Part shown: one piece after another, positions 33,479-42,229 of the stretch
Layout of the letters: every line of letters begins with the position of its first letter
How positions within the stretch are numbered: position 1 is the first letter of the stretch
Assembly (NCBI GenBank): GCA_021107635.1
Contig: JAIOSL010000007.1
Location: 100,188 to 155,275, forward strand
Length of the DNA stretch: 55,088 bases
Reading direction: 5' to 3'
Source of the DNA: an archaeon
GTDB taxonomy: Archaea > B1Sed10-29 > WALL01 > JAGHAM01
Notes under the pieces: model-generated
Told to the model about the DNA's origin: nothing
What the model saw: only the letters and a program-made list of their open reading frames with translations
Database searches by the model: none
Position numbers and translations under genes: made by a program

Positions 33479-33505
33479 ACATCTTAAATATGAGGTGAAA
33501 AAAGA

Positions 33506-35935
33506 ATGAAGTCAATAAACATAAAAAAAGTAGCAACCATCGCTGCCGGTGCAGTGATGTTAGCAGGCGCTGCATTCGCAGCAGTCAATGTGCCTACTGA
33601 AGCTGCTGACCCTGGCTTTTATTGGGATGACAACGGAAACGTTATCTCTCAAGTAGTCTTGGGTTCGCAAGCACAGGCTGTTGACGGTGTGCAAGCAGCC
33701 AAATTCGCTGCTTTCCTCGGAAGCAAAGCTTACGTCACAGGTGACGCAGGCGGAGAAGGAACTGTCCTAGGTGAAGACGTTGATCTGACTTGTGCAGTCA
33801 CTGTCGAAACTGAAGGCGGTCAAATCGAATTGCCCGAAGAAAGTGTAAAAACTGACATAGCTTATACCGGAGGACTAACCTCCGCTAACAGGCTTACTCT
33901 CCAAACTTCAGAGGGTATGCAAAAAGGCTATGTAAAGTACAAGAGCACAGAGTATGACTACGAAGAAAAAGTAGTCGCTGGTGACAATACTATTGGATTA
34001 GGATACGTTGAAGGAAACGACTATCATGGCGTTCACTTCTCTAATCTACGTGGTACTGGAGCAAGCGGAAAGTACTACTACAGATTCGACTTCCTAGACA
34101 ATTTCCCAATCGAGTCATTAACTGACACAGTCACAATACCTTTCCTTGGAGAGGACTATGTGATTAACAAAGTCAAAACAAACGAAATTGAACTCGTTAA
34201 GGGAACCAAAATCGACCTAGGTGTCGGACAACAACAAGACGTTACTGTTGGTAACACTACCTACACTGTAACTCTGAAAGACGTTGGTTTCGATGAAGGA
34301 ACCTCTACAGGATACGCATTCGTTGAAGTAGTAAAAGGCAGTGACTCCAGTACAATCAAACTAGACAAAGGAGACAGTGCTGCAGTGCTCGGCCTAACTG
34401 TTTACGTCCAAGCAGCAGCCAAATCTTACGCAACAGGTACACAAGGTACCGCAACACTAAGAGTTGGTGGAGAAGCACTCAAACTAAAGAGCGGATACGC
34501 CTATCCAAATGACGCAGACTGGGAAGTCAAAATAACTACATCTACCACAGGACAATGTTACACCACCGGTTCATGCAGTACATACATTGACTACATCAGC
34601 CTTTACTACGACAAAAATGTCAAAGCTAAAGATGGCGTCATCTCAGTAGCTGGACCAGAAGATTACTTCTGGCTAGAATACATGGGAACTCAAGTTGACC
34701 AAGGATGGAACACTTGGGAATATGAGGACCTTTGGGTTGGAGCAGGTATAGAATCTAGTGACGCATATCCAGATTATATCAGATATACCGACTACAGCAA
34801 CAACAGAGACTTTGCTGTGAACCTGAACGACGGAACTGATCAGCTAGCCTTCCTAGCTTCAACAGCAGCAGGTTTCATCGGAAACTGGACCAACGCTACA
34901 GTTAACACGCCTCTAGCTCTAACTGAAGGAGACTTGTTCTTCGTCAACAACGCTCCAGTATACGTTAGTGCAATTAACATGGCTAGTACCCTAGCTGATG
35001 CACAAATGACTCTGGAAGAGAACTATGGTATCGTAGACAGCACAGCAACGTCTAGAGATGTCAAAGCTAACGGTGGAACAAACTATGCAGCAACTGGTTG
35101 GTATCTATCCTCACCAACACTGGTTGGGTCAACCGTCGAGCTAAACTGGACTTACAACGGTTCAATCCACTCAACTCCATACGTGAGAGTTCTTAGTGGA
35201 GCAAGCAATACAATCCGAACTAAGTACGGTTATATCGACTGGACACACATGGACAATGCATCAACAGAAATCCTAGGACCAACCAACGTTCTCGTAACCA
35301 CACCAGCTAGTAGTACCCTAACCTTTGGCTACGACAATGCATCAACCAACGAAGGTTATTGGCTATCTGATGGCTCCACTAACGTATCTAAGCAAAACAC
35401 AGCAAACACTGACTACGAGTCATACCTCTACCACAAAGCCGCTGACTATTCAGCAGAAGCTGATGAAGACGAAACTACCACACGAGTCAAAATTACTCTA
35501 CCAGAACAACAACCACTAAAACACAGAGTAACCTTGACAAGAACTGGAATCGCAGCAACAGAAGCAGGACAATCCACATACACCTATCCAGATTTCAGCG
35601 GAGCTGTCGTAGACATGACTTGTGAAGCAGCAGACGTAGTTTATGACCTACCTCCAACTGGAGTTAGCTTCGGAACCGTCGGAATGGATATCGTTATCCT
35701 AGACACAGATCAACCAAGAGGAAACGCACTCATTCTAGGTGGACACGCAGTCAACGCAAAAGCAGTTGGCGCAACTGAAGAAGCTTTAACCGCAGCTGGA
35801 TCAACACACGTCTCAAAAGAAGGAACAAACGTCTTTGTTGCCGGTTGGGCAGGTACAGACACCAAGAGCGCAATTGACGCTTTGATTGACGCAATCAAAG
35901 TAGCAATGGTCGCAGAACCAGTAGAAGAAGCCTAA
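33506..35935 (+). CDS. S-layer protein, methanogen-type
   Basis: This 809-aa protein has a Sec signal (MKSINIKKVATIAAGAVMLA, cleaved near AFA). The mature N-terminus has VVLGSQAQAVDGVQAAKFAA with FLGSKAYV, and the C-terminus has DIVILDTDQPRGNALILGGH and VFVAGWAGTDTKSAIDALID. These bracketing modules are the paired S-layer domains of Methanococcus-type S-layer proteins. The middle is Tyr/Thr/Asn-rich beta material. No C-terminal membrane anchor is seen. Many N-x-S/T sites are present. Consistent codons, a strong ribosome site and a strong terminator suggest very high expression. Confidence 0.85.
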   Translation: MKSINIKKVATIAAGAVMLAGAAFAAVNVPTEAADPGFYWDDNGNVISQVVLGSQAQAVDGVQAAKFAAFLGSKAYVTGDAGGEGTVLGEDVDLTCAVTVETEGGQIELPEESVKTDIAYTGGLTSANRLTLQTSEGMQKGYVKYKSTEYDYEEKVVAGDNTIGLGYVEGNDYHGVHFSNLRGTGASGKYYYRFDFLDNFPIESLTDTVTIPFLGEDYVINKVKTNEIELVKGTKIDLGVGQQQDVTVGNTTYTVTLKDVGFDEGTSTGYAFVEVVKGSDSSTIKLDKGDSAAVLGLTVYVQAAAKSYATGTQGTATLRVGGEALKLKSGYAYPNDADWEVKITTSTTGQCYTTGSCSTYIDYISLYYDKNVKAKDGVISVAGPEDYFWLEYMGTQVDQGWNTWEYEDLWVGAGIESSDAYPDYIRYTDYSNNRDFAVNLNDGTDQLAFLASTAAGFIGNWTNATVNTPLALTEGDLFFVNNAPVYVSAINMASTLADAQMTLEENYGIVDSTATSRDVKANGGTNYAATGWYLSSPTLVGSTVELNWTYNGSIHSTPYVRVLSGASNTIRTKYGYIDWTHMDNASTEILGPTNVLVTTPASSTLTFGYDNASTNEGYWLSDGSTNVSKQNTANTDYESYLYHKAADYSAEADEDETTTRVKITLPEQQPLKHRVTLTRTGIAATEAGQSTYTYPDFSGAVVDMTCEAADVVYDLPPTGVSFGTVGMDIVILDTDQPRGNALILGGHAVNAKAVGATEEALTAAGSTHVSKEGTNVFVAGWAGTDTKSAIDALIDAIKVAMVAEPVEEA

Positions 35936-35948
35936 AAACATAAAAACC

Positions 35949-35973
35949 TGAAAGGGGTCAAAAACCCCTTTCA
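35949..35973 (+). terminator. Strong terminator after S-layer gene
   Basis: A perfect ten-base stem (TGAAAGGGGT/ACCCCTTTCA) with a five-base loop is followed by a T-rich tract containing seven consecutive Ts. It is the clearest terminator in the window and isolates the S-layer transcript. Confidence 0.8.
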
Positions 35974-36026
35974 CCATTCTATTTTTTTATACTTAAATGA
36001 GTAATAACTAACGTGCGGTGTTTACC

Positions 36027-36851
36027 TTGAAAAAAATTATTTTACTAATTCCTTTATTGCTTTTAATTGGTTGTTTTGGTCCTTCTGGGGATCAACTGTC
36101 TGTTTCAGTTAATGATCCTGTTAGAATTGGTTATGTTGATATTCTGGTTGAGTCTTCTGGTGATTTAGAGAACCTTGCTGTTTCTGTTGGAGGTCTTCCA
36201 GCAGAGCATGTTTCTACAGAGGGAAGCATGCACAAGTTCAAGTATTTTGTTTCTCCGTATTCCACAAGAGATCCATTAGGCGTGCAAAAAGTGGAAGCTG
36301 TTGCTAGTGCTTCAAATGGTCAGCCAGTTAAGGCTTCTGCAGAATTAAATATTTCTTATTTTGCTATTGGAGAAAAGTTTGATGGAGTCACATACTATTA
36401 TTTTGCTGAACCTCCTTCTCCAACAAATCTTAATCCTGAATATGCTTTCCCTGATGATGTTTTGAGGAAAATTGTTTTTGAAGGAGAAAATGTCAATTTT
36501 TTCTTTGAATTGGATGAAGGTGAATCCGACAGAAACGCTGAAATAATCAATACTTTTCAGTCACTTATCGTTGCTGTTACTTCTAAAGGTCAAGACATAA
36601 CTTCTTATGGTGTGGAAGTCAAAGATGGTCAATGGGTTAATTGTATTGATACTGAAATGGAACATGTAGATTTATCTGATTGTGAAAGAATTGCAAACAA
36701 TGAGCATAGCATAGTTCTAAAACTTCCTGATTATCCTACAACTCAAATTTACATTCATGGTAATGCTGTTGAGTTACAGCCAACTGATGGTCAGGTAGTT
36801 CTAGTTATCGGTTCTTTTGTTAAGACAATAACTCAGACCTCTTCTTTCTAA
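36027..36851 (+). CDS. Lipoprotein-like exported protein
   Basis: This protein has 274 aa from TTG at 36027, chosen because GGTG at 36017-36020 is spaced as its ribosome site. The N-terminus KKIILLIPLLLLIGCFGPSG has a signal peptide with a lipobox-like LIGC, so the cysteine may be lipid-modified. The rest is beta-rich and acidic, with two blocks around LSVSVNDPVRIGYVDILVES and NAEIINTFQSLIVAVTSKGQ. No family recognised. Codons are strongly T-ending, in contrast to the S-layer gene before it. Its 3' end overlaps truD by 32 bases. Confidence 0.68.
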   Translation: MKKIILLIPLLLLIGCFGPSGDQLSVSVNDPVRIGYVDILVESSGDLENLAVSVGGLPAEHVSTEGSMHKFKYFVSPYSTRDPLGVQKVEAVASASNGQPVKASAELNISYFAIGEKFDGVTYYYFAEPPSPTNLNPEYAFPDDVLRKIVFEGENVNFFFELDEGESDRNAEIINTFQSLIVAVTSKGQDITSYGVEVKDGQWVNCIDTEMEHVDLSDCERIANNEHSIVLKLPDYPTTQIYIHGNAVELQPTDGQVVLVIGSFVKTITQTSSF

Positions 36852-37944
36852 ATAAAAATTCAAGAACTGTAGTAGCATAAACTCCTTTAGACAAAGAGAA
36901 TCTTACTCTAACCCAATCACTTCCTTTTTCAAGAACTTTAAAATCTTCTAATTCGATATACAATGGCCTTCTTAAACCGCGCGTTGATAGGTAGGGCATA
37001 CCATGAAGTTGAAAATCTTTAAGTTCCAGCCATTCGCTTGAGAGAGTTTCTTGTTCAATTTCTCCTTGTTTGCCTTCAGCAAGTTTTGATTCAAATCCGT
37101 AGAGTGGCCCAGTTGGTACGTTCCCGTCCAGAATGTCTCCTTCCATTGGATCAAATCCCAGCTCTAGTCTTTTTTGTAAGACTTTGTTGAATAGGTATGA
37201 CTGGTAGGCATGCACAAACATTAGTACTAATTTGCGTGGAAGGGTGTTTAGTGCGCCTACAAAATTTTCCGGACTTTTTGCCAGTTGGCCTAGCAAAGTG
37301 CGTTCATATTTTAAGTGTTTAGGATAGTATTTGAGTGCTTGCTCATAATCTTTTTCTTTTGCTAGACGTTTTCTTGCTTCTTGTTCTTCTGGACTTTCAG
37401 TGTTAAAATTTTCCCACAAGTAAATTTCTACCGCAAGCTTGTATTGTTCATTTACTAATGCTTTTCCAACTAAGTGCGTTATTGGTCTTCTTTCTCCAAA
37501 ACGTTGAACTCCAAAAAAGTTAGGAATTTTTTCTTTTGGACTTTTCATTTTGTCAATGTCTTTCACAAGAAGTGTGAATCTGTTTCCGCTTAGATTGCCT
37601 AGATTAACCGGTTTGTCTGAATACATTAATGGAGTGAGTTTAATATCTTTGATTTTAATGCGCTCTAAGTGTTCTTTCTTAAGGTTCCGTGCGCTTGCGC
37701 GTTGTATTGTAATTGCTCTTCTGTCTTTAGTCCCAGCGAATTCAAAGCGTTTTTTTGAGACGTGTGCTCTTAACGCTATTTCATTTATGGCACTCATGGT
37801 GTTCCAATTTTTTTTCTGTAACGCAAAAACAAGGTATTCTCCTTTACTATTGACCCATTTCAGTTCTTTATCTACTTCAAGTATGTGTCCTTTTGGTGTG
37901 ATTTCTTCGACTATGAAGTCTTCTGGTTGTTCTTTGATTCTCAT
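36820..37944 (-). CDS. truD: tRNA pseudouridine synthase D
   Basis: This 374-aa enzyme makes pseudouridine 13 in tRNAs. The catalytic Asp lies in EFAGTKDRRAITIQRAS. RFTLLVKDIDKM, NFFGVQRFGERRPITH and the SYLFNKVLQKRLELG block are typical of TruD, with the inserted TRUD domain between. It begins with MRIKEQPEDFIVEEI, as usual. The stop overlaps the lipoprotein gene on the other strand. It follows aRF1 by four bases and is likely in the same operon. Confidence 0.93.
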   Translation of the reverse strand: MRIKEQPEDFIVEEITPKGHILEVDKELKWVNSKGEYLVFALQKKNWNTMSAINEIALRAHVSKKRFEFAGTKDRRAITIQRASARNLKKEHLERIKIKDIKLTPLMYSDKPVNLGNLSGNRFTLLVKDIDKMKSPKEKIPNFFGVQRFGERRPITHLVGKALVNEQYKLAVEIYLWENFNTESPEEQEARKRLAKEKDYEQALKYYPKHLKYERTLLGQLAKSPENFVGALNTLPRKLVLMFVHAYQSYLFNKVLQKRLELGFDPMEGDILDGNVPTGPLYGFESKLAEGKQGEIEQETLSSEWLELKDFQLHGMPYLSTRGLRRPLYIELEDFKVLEKGSDWVRVRFSLSKGVYATTVLEFLFRKKRSELLS

Positions 37945-37948
37945 GTTC

Positions 37949-39148
37949 TCACTTGAATCTGAGCAAAGCTCCTATCCCACCAAAACTTTTTAGAAATTGT
38001 TCTCCTTCTTGTGTTTCAGTAGATATCAGTTCGACTTCTGATCCTGTGCCTTCAGCGAGTTCCATTAAGTATTCTACAAGGTCTTCTTCTTCATCCTCTA
38101 TTAATGGAGCACCACATGACGCACATTTTCCTATGTTTGAAGGAGAGTGCTCAACTATTTTTTCTTGTTTTTTTCCGCATTGTGGACATTCAAGAGTGAG
38201 CTTTTTCTTTTCTAGGTCTTCTGATAACAAGAGTATTTTGACTTTGCCAAAAGTAATAGCTTGCATCACTTCTTTCAATCCATAAGTTGCAAGGCCACCA
38301 ACACTAGCTTCTTTGAAAAAATTGTTTATCAGTTCTTTTTCTTTTACAACTTCCAAGCCTTCAATCAACTGGCCGGATTTTTCTGAGAGTTCTTTAATTC
38401 CGAACTCGTCTGTATAACCTGTGTCAATCGTTCCTAAAACTTTTCTTTTGGTTACCGCGCTGAGATAATCTTCATTGAGAAAAAATTCTTTCGTTGGTCC
38501 AGGCCCTCCAAGAATTACTCCAACGACTCTACTTTCATCGAATGTTTTACTTGCTATCTCGCCTATTTTTTTGAACCATTCATGTGCAGCAATTTCGATT
38601 AGTCTTTCAAAACGAACAGAGCTTTGGCCCCCCGCACGGTGCTTTCCAGGCACTTGTGAATTCAAAGTTTTGACTATATCTATGCGTTTGCCTTTGAGCA
38701 AAGCGATTGCTGCTTCTCTCCTATCAAGTGTCATTAATCCATACACTTTTTTTGGTTCAAGCATTCTTTCAAGAGGATCCAAAAAAAACGAGGAATCACA
38801 ACGATATGCTTGAATAGGCACGGGCTGAGGTGGATCAATTGAAAACAGTTCTATTTTACCGCTAGGGTTTCCACTAACATTACCTGCGAATAAAGCTATT
38901 CCATTTGAAGGCGTTTTTTTGATTCCTTTCAGCGCGTGTAACAAGCGGTCAATTGCTCCTGTCACGTTTTTTTTGGTTTGTTTGCTTTTGATGTTCATTG
39001 CTTGTCCGGATTCATCGCGCAGTTTGCCAACCACTTCATGAATGTTGTAGTCTGGTGGTATGTAAATTGTGATTAGCTCAGTTCCTTGTCCTTTCATCTT
39101 TTTCATTTCATCTAGCTTTCTTTTGAACTTATAGTCCTGTTTTTCCAT
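37949..39148 (-). CDS. prf1: Peptide chain release factor aRF1
   Basis: This 399-aa factor reads all three stop codons and releases the nascent peptide. The stop-recognition motif is NIKSKQTKKNV in domain 1, and the peptidyl-transferase motif is AGGQSS in HRAGGQSSVRFERL. Domain 3 binds Pelota/ABCE1 and here includes a zinc-ribbon-like CPQC and CASC pair. I chose the ATG at 39148 (MEKQDYKFKRKLDEM), which matches the family start; 14 more codons are open upstream. It diverges from pyrH over about 60 bases. Confidence 0.94.
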   Translation of the reverse strand: MEKQDYKFKRKLDEMKKMKGQGTELITIYIPPDYNIHEVVGKLRDESGQAMNIKSKQTKKNVTGAIDRLLHALKGIKKTPSNGIALFAGNVSGNPSGKIELFSIDPPQPVPIQAYRCDSSFFLDPLERMLEPKKVYGLMTLDRREAAIALLKGKRIDIVKTLNSQVPGKHRAGGQSSVRFERLIEIAAHEWFKKIGEIASKTFDESRVVGVILGGPGPTKEFFLNEDYLSAVTKRKVLGTIDTGYTDEFGIKELSEKSGQLIEGLEVVKEKELINNFFKEASVGGLATYGLKEVMQAITFGKVKILLLSEDLEKKKLTLECPQCGKKQEKIVEHSPSNIGKCASCGAPLIEDEEEDLVEYLMELAEGTGSEVELISTETQEGEQFLKSFGGIGALLRFK

Positions 39149-39207
39149 TAGTATCGACTTTAGTTTTGCACTTAGCTTTTTATAATACAATCGCGTATTT
39201 TAAGTCT

Positions 39208-39879
39208 ATGCCAGCGGTCATTCTAAAAATCGGAGGATCTTCCTTGGGTACTGAAGGTATCGATGCTGAGAGTGTTAACGCTACTTGTTCTATTATCAAA
39301 AAACTAAAAAAGAATGTTTCTCTTGGTGTTGTCGTTGGTGCAGGTAAAGTTGGTGGAAGTTATGTCAATGCTGCAAGGCAATTGAATGTCAATGAATTTC
39401 AGCTTGATTCTATTGCCATAGATGTGTCTCGTTTAAACGCCAAGCTTTTAGCTCGAGGAGCCGGAATTAAAACAGAAGTTCCTACTACTGTAGAAGAAGC
39501 TTCAAAAATGTTGAAAGCGAACGGTATTGTTGTAATGGGCGGAACAACTCCTGGCCATACAACTAACACTGTTGCAGCATTACTCGCTGAAGATAATGAA
39601 GCCAAACTAATCAATGTTACTCGTGTAGGCGGAATATTTGATAAAGACCCTGGAAAGAACAAAGACGCCAAAAAACTATCCTCGATTACTCCGGAAGAGC
39701 TTATTGCTATGGCAACTAAGTTTGATGACAGGAAAGCAAGAACTCATTTTGTTTTTGATTTACTAGCTTCAAAAATAATCGCTCGTTCGAAAATTCCGAC
39801 TTGCATAATCAACTCTAATCCAGTAGAAATAGAAAATGCTTGCATGGGTAAAGCTCATTCAGGTACAATAGTCGAATAA
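39208..39879 (+). CDS. pyrH: Uridylate kinase, archaeal type
   Basis: This 223-aa amino-acid-kinase-family enzyme makes UDP from UMP. It has VILKIGGSSL for phosphate binding, VVVGAGKVGGSYVNAAR, VMGGTTPGHTTNTVAALLAE (nearly identical to archaeal UMP kinases) and LLASKIIARSKIP. It resembles isopentenyl phosphate kinase in fold but lacks that enzyme's histidine context. I chose the ATG at 39208, since the frame upstream overlaps the promoter. It heads pyrH-coaD-gatD-kinase-gatE. Confidence 0.88.
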   Translation: MPAVILKIGGSSLGTEGIDAESVNATCSIIKKLKKNVSLGVVVGAGKVGGSYVNAARQLNVNEFQLDSIAIDVSRLNAKLLARGAGIKTEVPTTVEEASKMLKANGIVVMGGTTPGHTTNTVAALLAEDNEAKLINVTRVGGIFDKDPGKNKDAKKLSSITPEELIAMATKFDDRKARTHFVFDLLASKIIARSKIPTCIINSNPVEIENACMGKAHSGTIVE

Positions 39880-39892
39880 AAAAGGTGGTTCT

Positions 39893-40318
39893 TTGGAAGT
39901 CAATGCATGCCTGGGCGGAACTTTTAACAATCTTCATGAAGGGCATAAAAAGCTGATAGAAACAGCGTTCAAATTTGCTGATAGTGTTCTTATCGGATTA
40001 TCCTCTGATGAATTTGCGAAAAAACGCGGGAAAAAAGCAGTTTCTTACGAGCAAAGAAAACAGCAGCTTGAGCAATTTCTTTCACAAAATCACTGGCAAG
40101 CAGAGATAATAGAATTGAATGATCCTATCGGTCCGGCTTTAGAACCTCGCTTTAATGCAATAATCGTAAGTGAAGAAACTCGAGGACAAGCAGAAAAGAT
40201 AAATCAAGAACGTATCAACAGACAGTTACATTCTCTCACAATACTCACAATCCCAATGTACATTGATGATAATGGAGACAAACTCTCCTCAAGTCTTTTA
40301 AACAATACTGGAGAATGA
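39893..40318 (+). CDS. coaD: Phosphopantetheine adenylyltransferase, archaeal type
   Basis: This 141-aa nucleotidyltransferase makes dephospho-CoA. The HxGH-type site is GGTFNNLHEGHKKLI. SDEFAKKRGKKAVSYEQR and SEETRGQAEKINQ are typical of the archaeal/eukaryotic branch, and the terminal KLSSSLL mirrors the ISSS motif. The start is TTG, 13 bases after pyrH, with GGTGG before it. The nearby frameshifted kinase-like gene belongs to a family related to dephospho-CoA kinase, which may or may not be a functional link. Confidence 0.9.
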   Translation: MEVNACLGGTFNNLHEGHKKLIETAFKFADSVLIGLSSDEFAKKRGKKAVSYEQRKQQLEQFLSQNHWQAEIIELNDPIGPALEPRFNAIIVSEETRGQAEKINQERINRQLHSLTILTIPMYIDDNGDKLSSSLLNNTGE

Positions 40319-40324
40319 AAACAT

Positions 40325-41674
40325 ATGACCTATTCTAAAAAAATTACTGCCACTCTCAAACAAAAAGGACTGAAAGAAGGCCAAAGAATCAAGATAGGCG
40401 TTTATGAAGGTTTGTTAATGCCTTCGCCAGAAATAACCGGGTCACCAGACTATCTAATAATCAAACTAGATAACGGATACAACATTGGAATAAAATACAC
40501 TAGCAAAACTAAACTAGAAAAATCAAACACACCTGAACCAGAAGCAATCAAACAAGAATACCTTTATGAAACAATGGATCAACACGTAGAAAAAATAGAA
40601 CAAGCACATTCAAAACCACCCATAGCCATACTGGCTGTAGGTGGAACAATTGCATCCAAAGTTGATTATAAAACAGGAGCAGTAAATGCTAAACTGACTG
40701 CAAGAGACCTAGTAAGAATGGTTCCTGAGTTAAGACGTATAGCAACCATTAAAATGGATACACTATCCGAAGTCATGAGCGAAGACATGAATCATGTGCA
40801 CTGGCAAACACTTGCAAAAGAAACAGCCAAACAATTAAACCAAGGCGCTGAAGGTGTAGTAATAACTCATGGCACAGACGCTATGCACTTCTCTTCTGCC
40901 GCGCTTTCCTTTATGCTACCAAAACTGCCAAAGCCTGTAGTGTTTACTGGTTCACAGCGTTCACCTGACAGAGGCTCCGCAGACTCCTCAATGAACTTAA
41001 TCTGTTCTGTACACGCAGCAAAAAATGATGTTGCTGAAGTCGGCATTTGCATGCACGCTGAACTGGACGACAACTATTGCATTTATAGCAGAGGAACAAA
41101 AGTCAGGAAAATGCATTCAACGCTACGCAAAGCATTCAGGCCAATAAACGATTATCCACTAGCAAAAGTTTGGCCTTCTGGACGCTTTCAGATGACTAAC
41201 CGAAGAGTCAAATTCAGAAGCACTGAAAAAGCCAAGACGGACACTAAGTTTGAACCAAAAGTTGCCCTCATAAAAGCATATCCTGGTTCGGAACCTAAAC
41301 TTATCGACTATCTAATAAAACAAGGCTACAAAGGCATTATCATAGAAGGAATGGCATTAGGGCATGTGCCCACACAAGCCAAAAAGTCTTGGATACCACA
41401 CGTCAAAAAAGCAATCCAAAGTGGAGTCCCTGTGATAGTAACAACACAATGCTATTACGGCAGAGTAAATCCAGATGTATACACAAATCTAAGAATCCTC
41501 TACTACGAAGCAGAAGCAATTCCTGGTGCAGACATGCTCTCAGAAACAGCATATGTCAAACTTGGATGGGTTTTAGGACATGTCAAATCCATGAAAAAAG
41601 TTAGAGAAATGATGCTTACCAATTATGCTGGTGAACTGAATGCCAGACTAGAACCAAGAATGTTCCTCTATTAA
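40325..41674 (+). CDS. gatD: Glutamyl-tRNA(Gln) amidotransferase subunit D
   Basis: This 449-aa asparaginase-like subunit frees ammonia from glutamine for the archaeal GatDE enzyme. An N-terminal beta domain (TLKQKGLKEGQRIKIGVYEG) precedes the asparaginase module: ILAVGGTIASKVDY with the catalytic Thr, THGTDAMHFSSAALS with Thr-Asp, and TGSQRSPDRGSADSSMNL with the Lys-free catalytic region. RGTKVRKMHSTL is also typical. GatE follows after one small gene, so the complex is encoded together. Confidence 0.95.
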   Translation: MTYSKKITATLKQKGLKEGQRIKIGVYEGLLMPSPEITGSPDYLIIKLDNGYNIGIKYTSKTKLEKSNTPEPEAIKQEYLYETMDQHVEKIEQAHSKPPIAILAVGGTIASKVDYKTGAVNAKLTARDLVRMVPELRRIATIKMDTLSEVMSEDMNHVHWQTLAKETAKQLNQGAEGVVITHGTDAMHFSSAALSFMLPKLPKPVVFTGSQRSPDRGSADSSMNLICSVHAAKNDVAEVGICMHAELDDNYCIYSRGTKVRKMHSTLRKAFRPINDYPLAKVWPSGRFQMTNRRVKFRSTEKAKTDTKFEPKVALIKAYPGSEPKLIDYLIKQGYKGIIIEGMALGHVPTQAKKSWIPHVKKAIQSGVPVIVTTQCYYGRVNPDVYTNLRILYYEAEAIPGADMLSETAYVKLGWVLGHVKSMKKVREMMLTNYAGELNARLEPRMFLY

Positions 41675-41684
41675 AGGTGATCAA

Positions 41685-42229
41685 ATGATAATAGGCTTAA
41701 CCGGACCAGCTCAAAGCGGAAAAAGCACCGCCGCACAATACCTAGTTGAAAAATATGAATTCAAAGAACTTTCATTATCCGAACATGTGCTTGACCCAAT
41801 ACTGAAAAAAAGAGGAATAGAAATACTAAAATGAATCGCAGTAAACTAGGCGACGAACTAAGAAAAAAAGACGGAATGGATGTGCTTGCAAAACGCCTAC
41901 TCAAAAAAGTAGACCATTCAAGAATAGTAATAAGTAATTTTCGCAGTCCAGAAGAAGTACAATTCTTCATTGATCGAACACCAAAATTCAGCTTAATCAA
42001 AATTGATGCTGAACCAAGCACACGATTTAAACGCAGGGGCACGCTTGATCCAAATACAACAAAAGAATTTTTTGAACGCGATAAACGAGATATAAACAAC
42101 AAAGGAATGGGCCGAGTCTTTGAACTAGCAGATTATCATATAGACAATAACGGTTCGCTTGAACAACTTTATGAGCAACTAGACGTAATCATAACAAAAA
42201 TAGGCCTAGACTCAGAGAGTGAAAACTAA
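41685..42229 (+). pseudogene. UPF0200-like P-loop kinase split by a -1 frame change
   Basis: Two frames share one gene. The first (41685-41834, 49 aa) has Walker A GLTGPAQSGKST and ends LKKRGIEILK. The second (41831-42229, 132 aa) starts MNRSKLGDELRKKDGMDVLA and ends in a normal C-terminus (ADYHIDNNGSLEQLYEQL). Joined, they give an unbroken UPF0200/dephospho-CoA-kinase-like protein of about 181 aa with no residues lost. The join lies at CTAAAATGA: one extra A in the four-A run restores the frame. It may be a sequencing error, a recent mutation, or true -1 frameshifting. The second start (ATGA overlap) could also allow two chains. Upstream GGTGA is intact. Confidence 0.8.

Noticed and set aside
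39208-39879. Isopentenyl phosphate kinase as an alternative identity
   Set aside because: The GGTTPGHTT and LLASKIIARS segments fit archaeal UMP kinase, and the characteristic histidine context of isopentenyl phosphate kinase is not seen.
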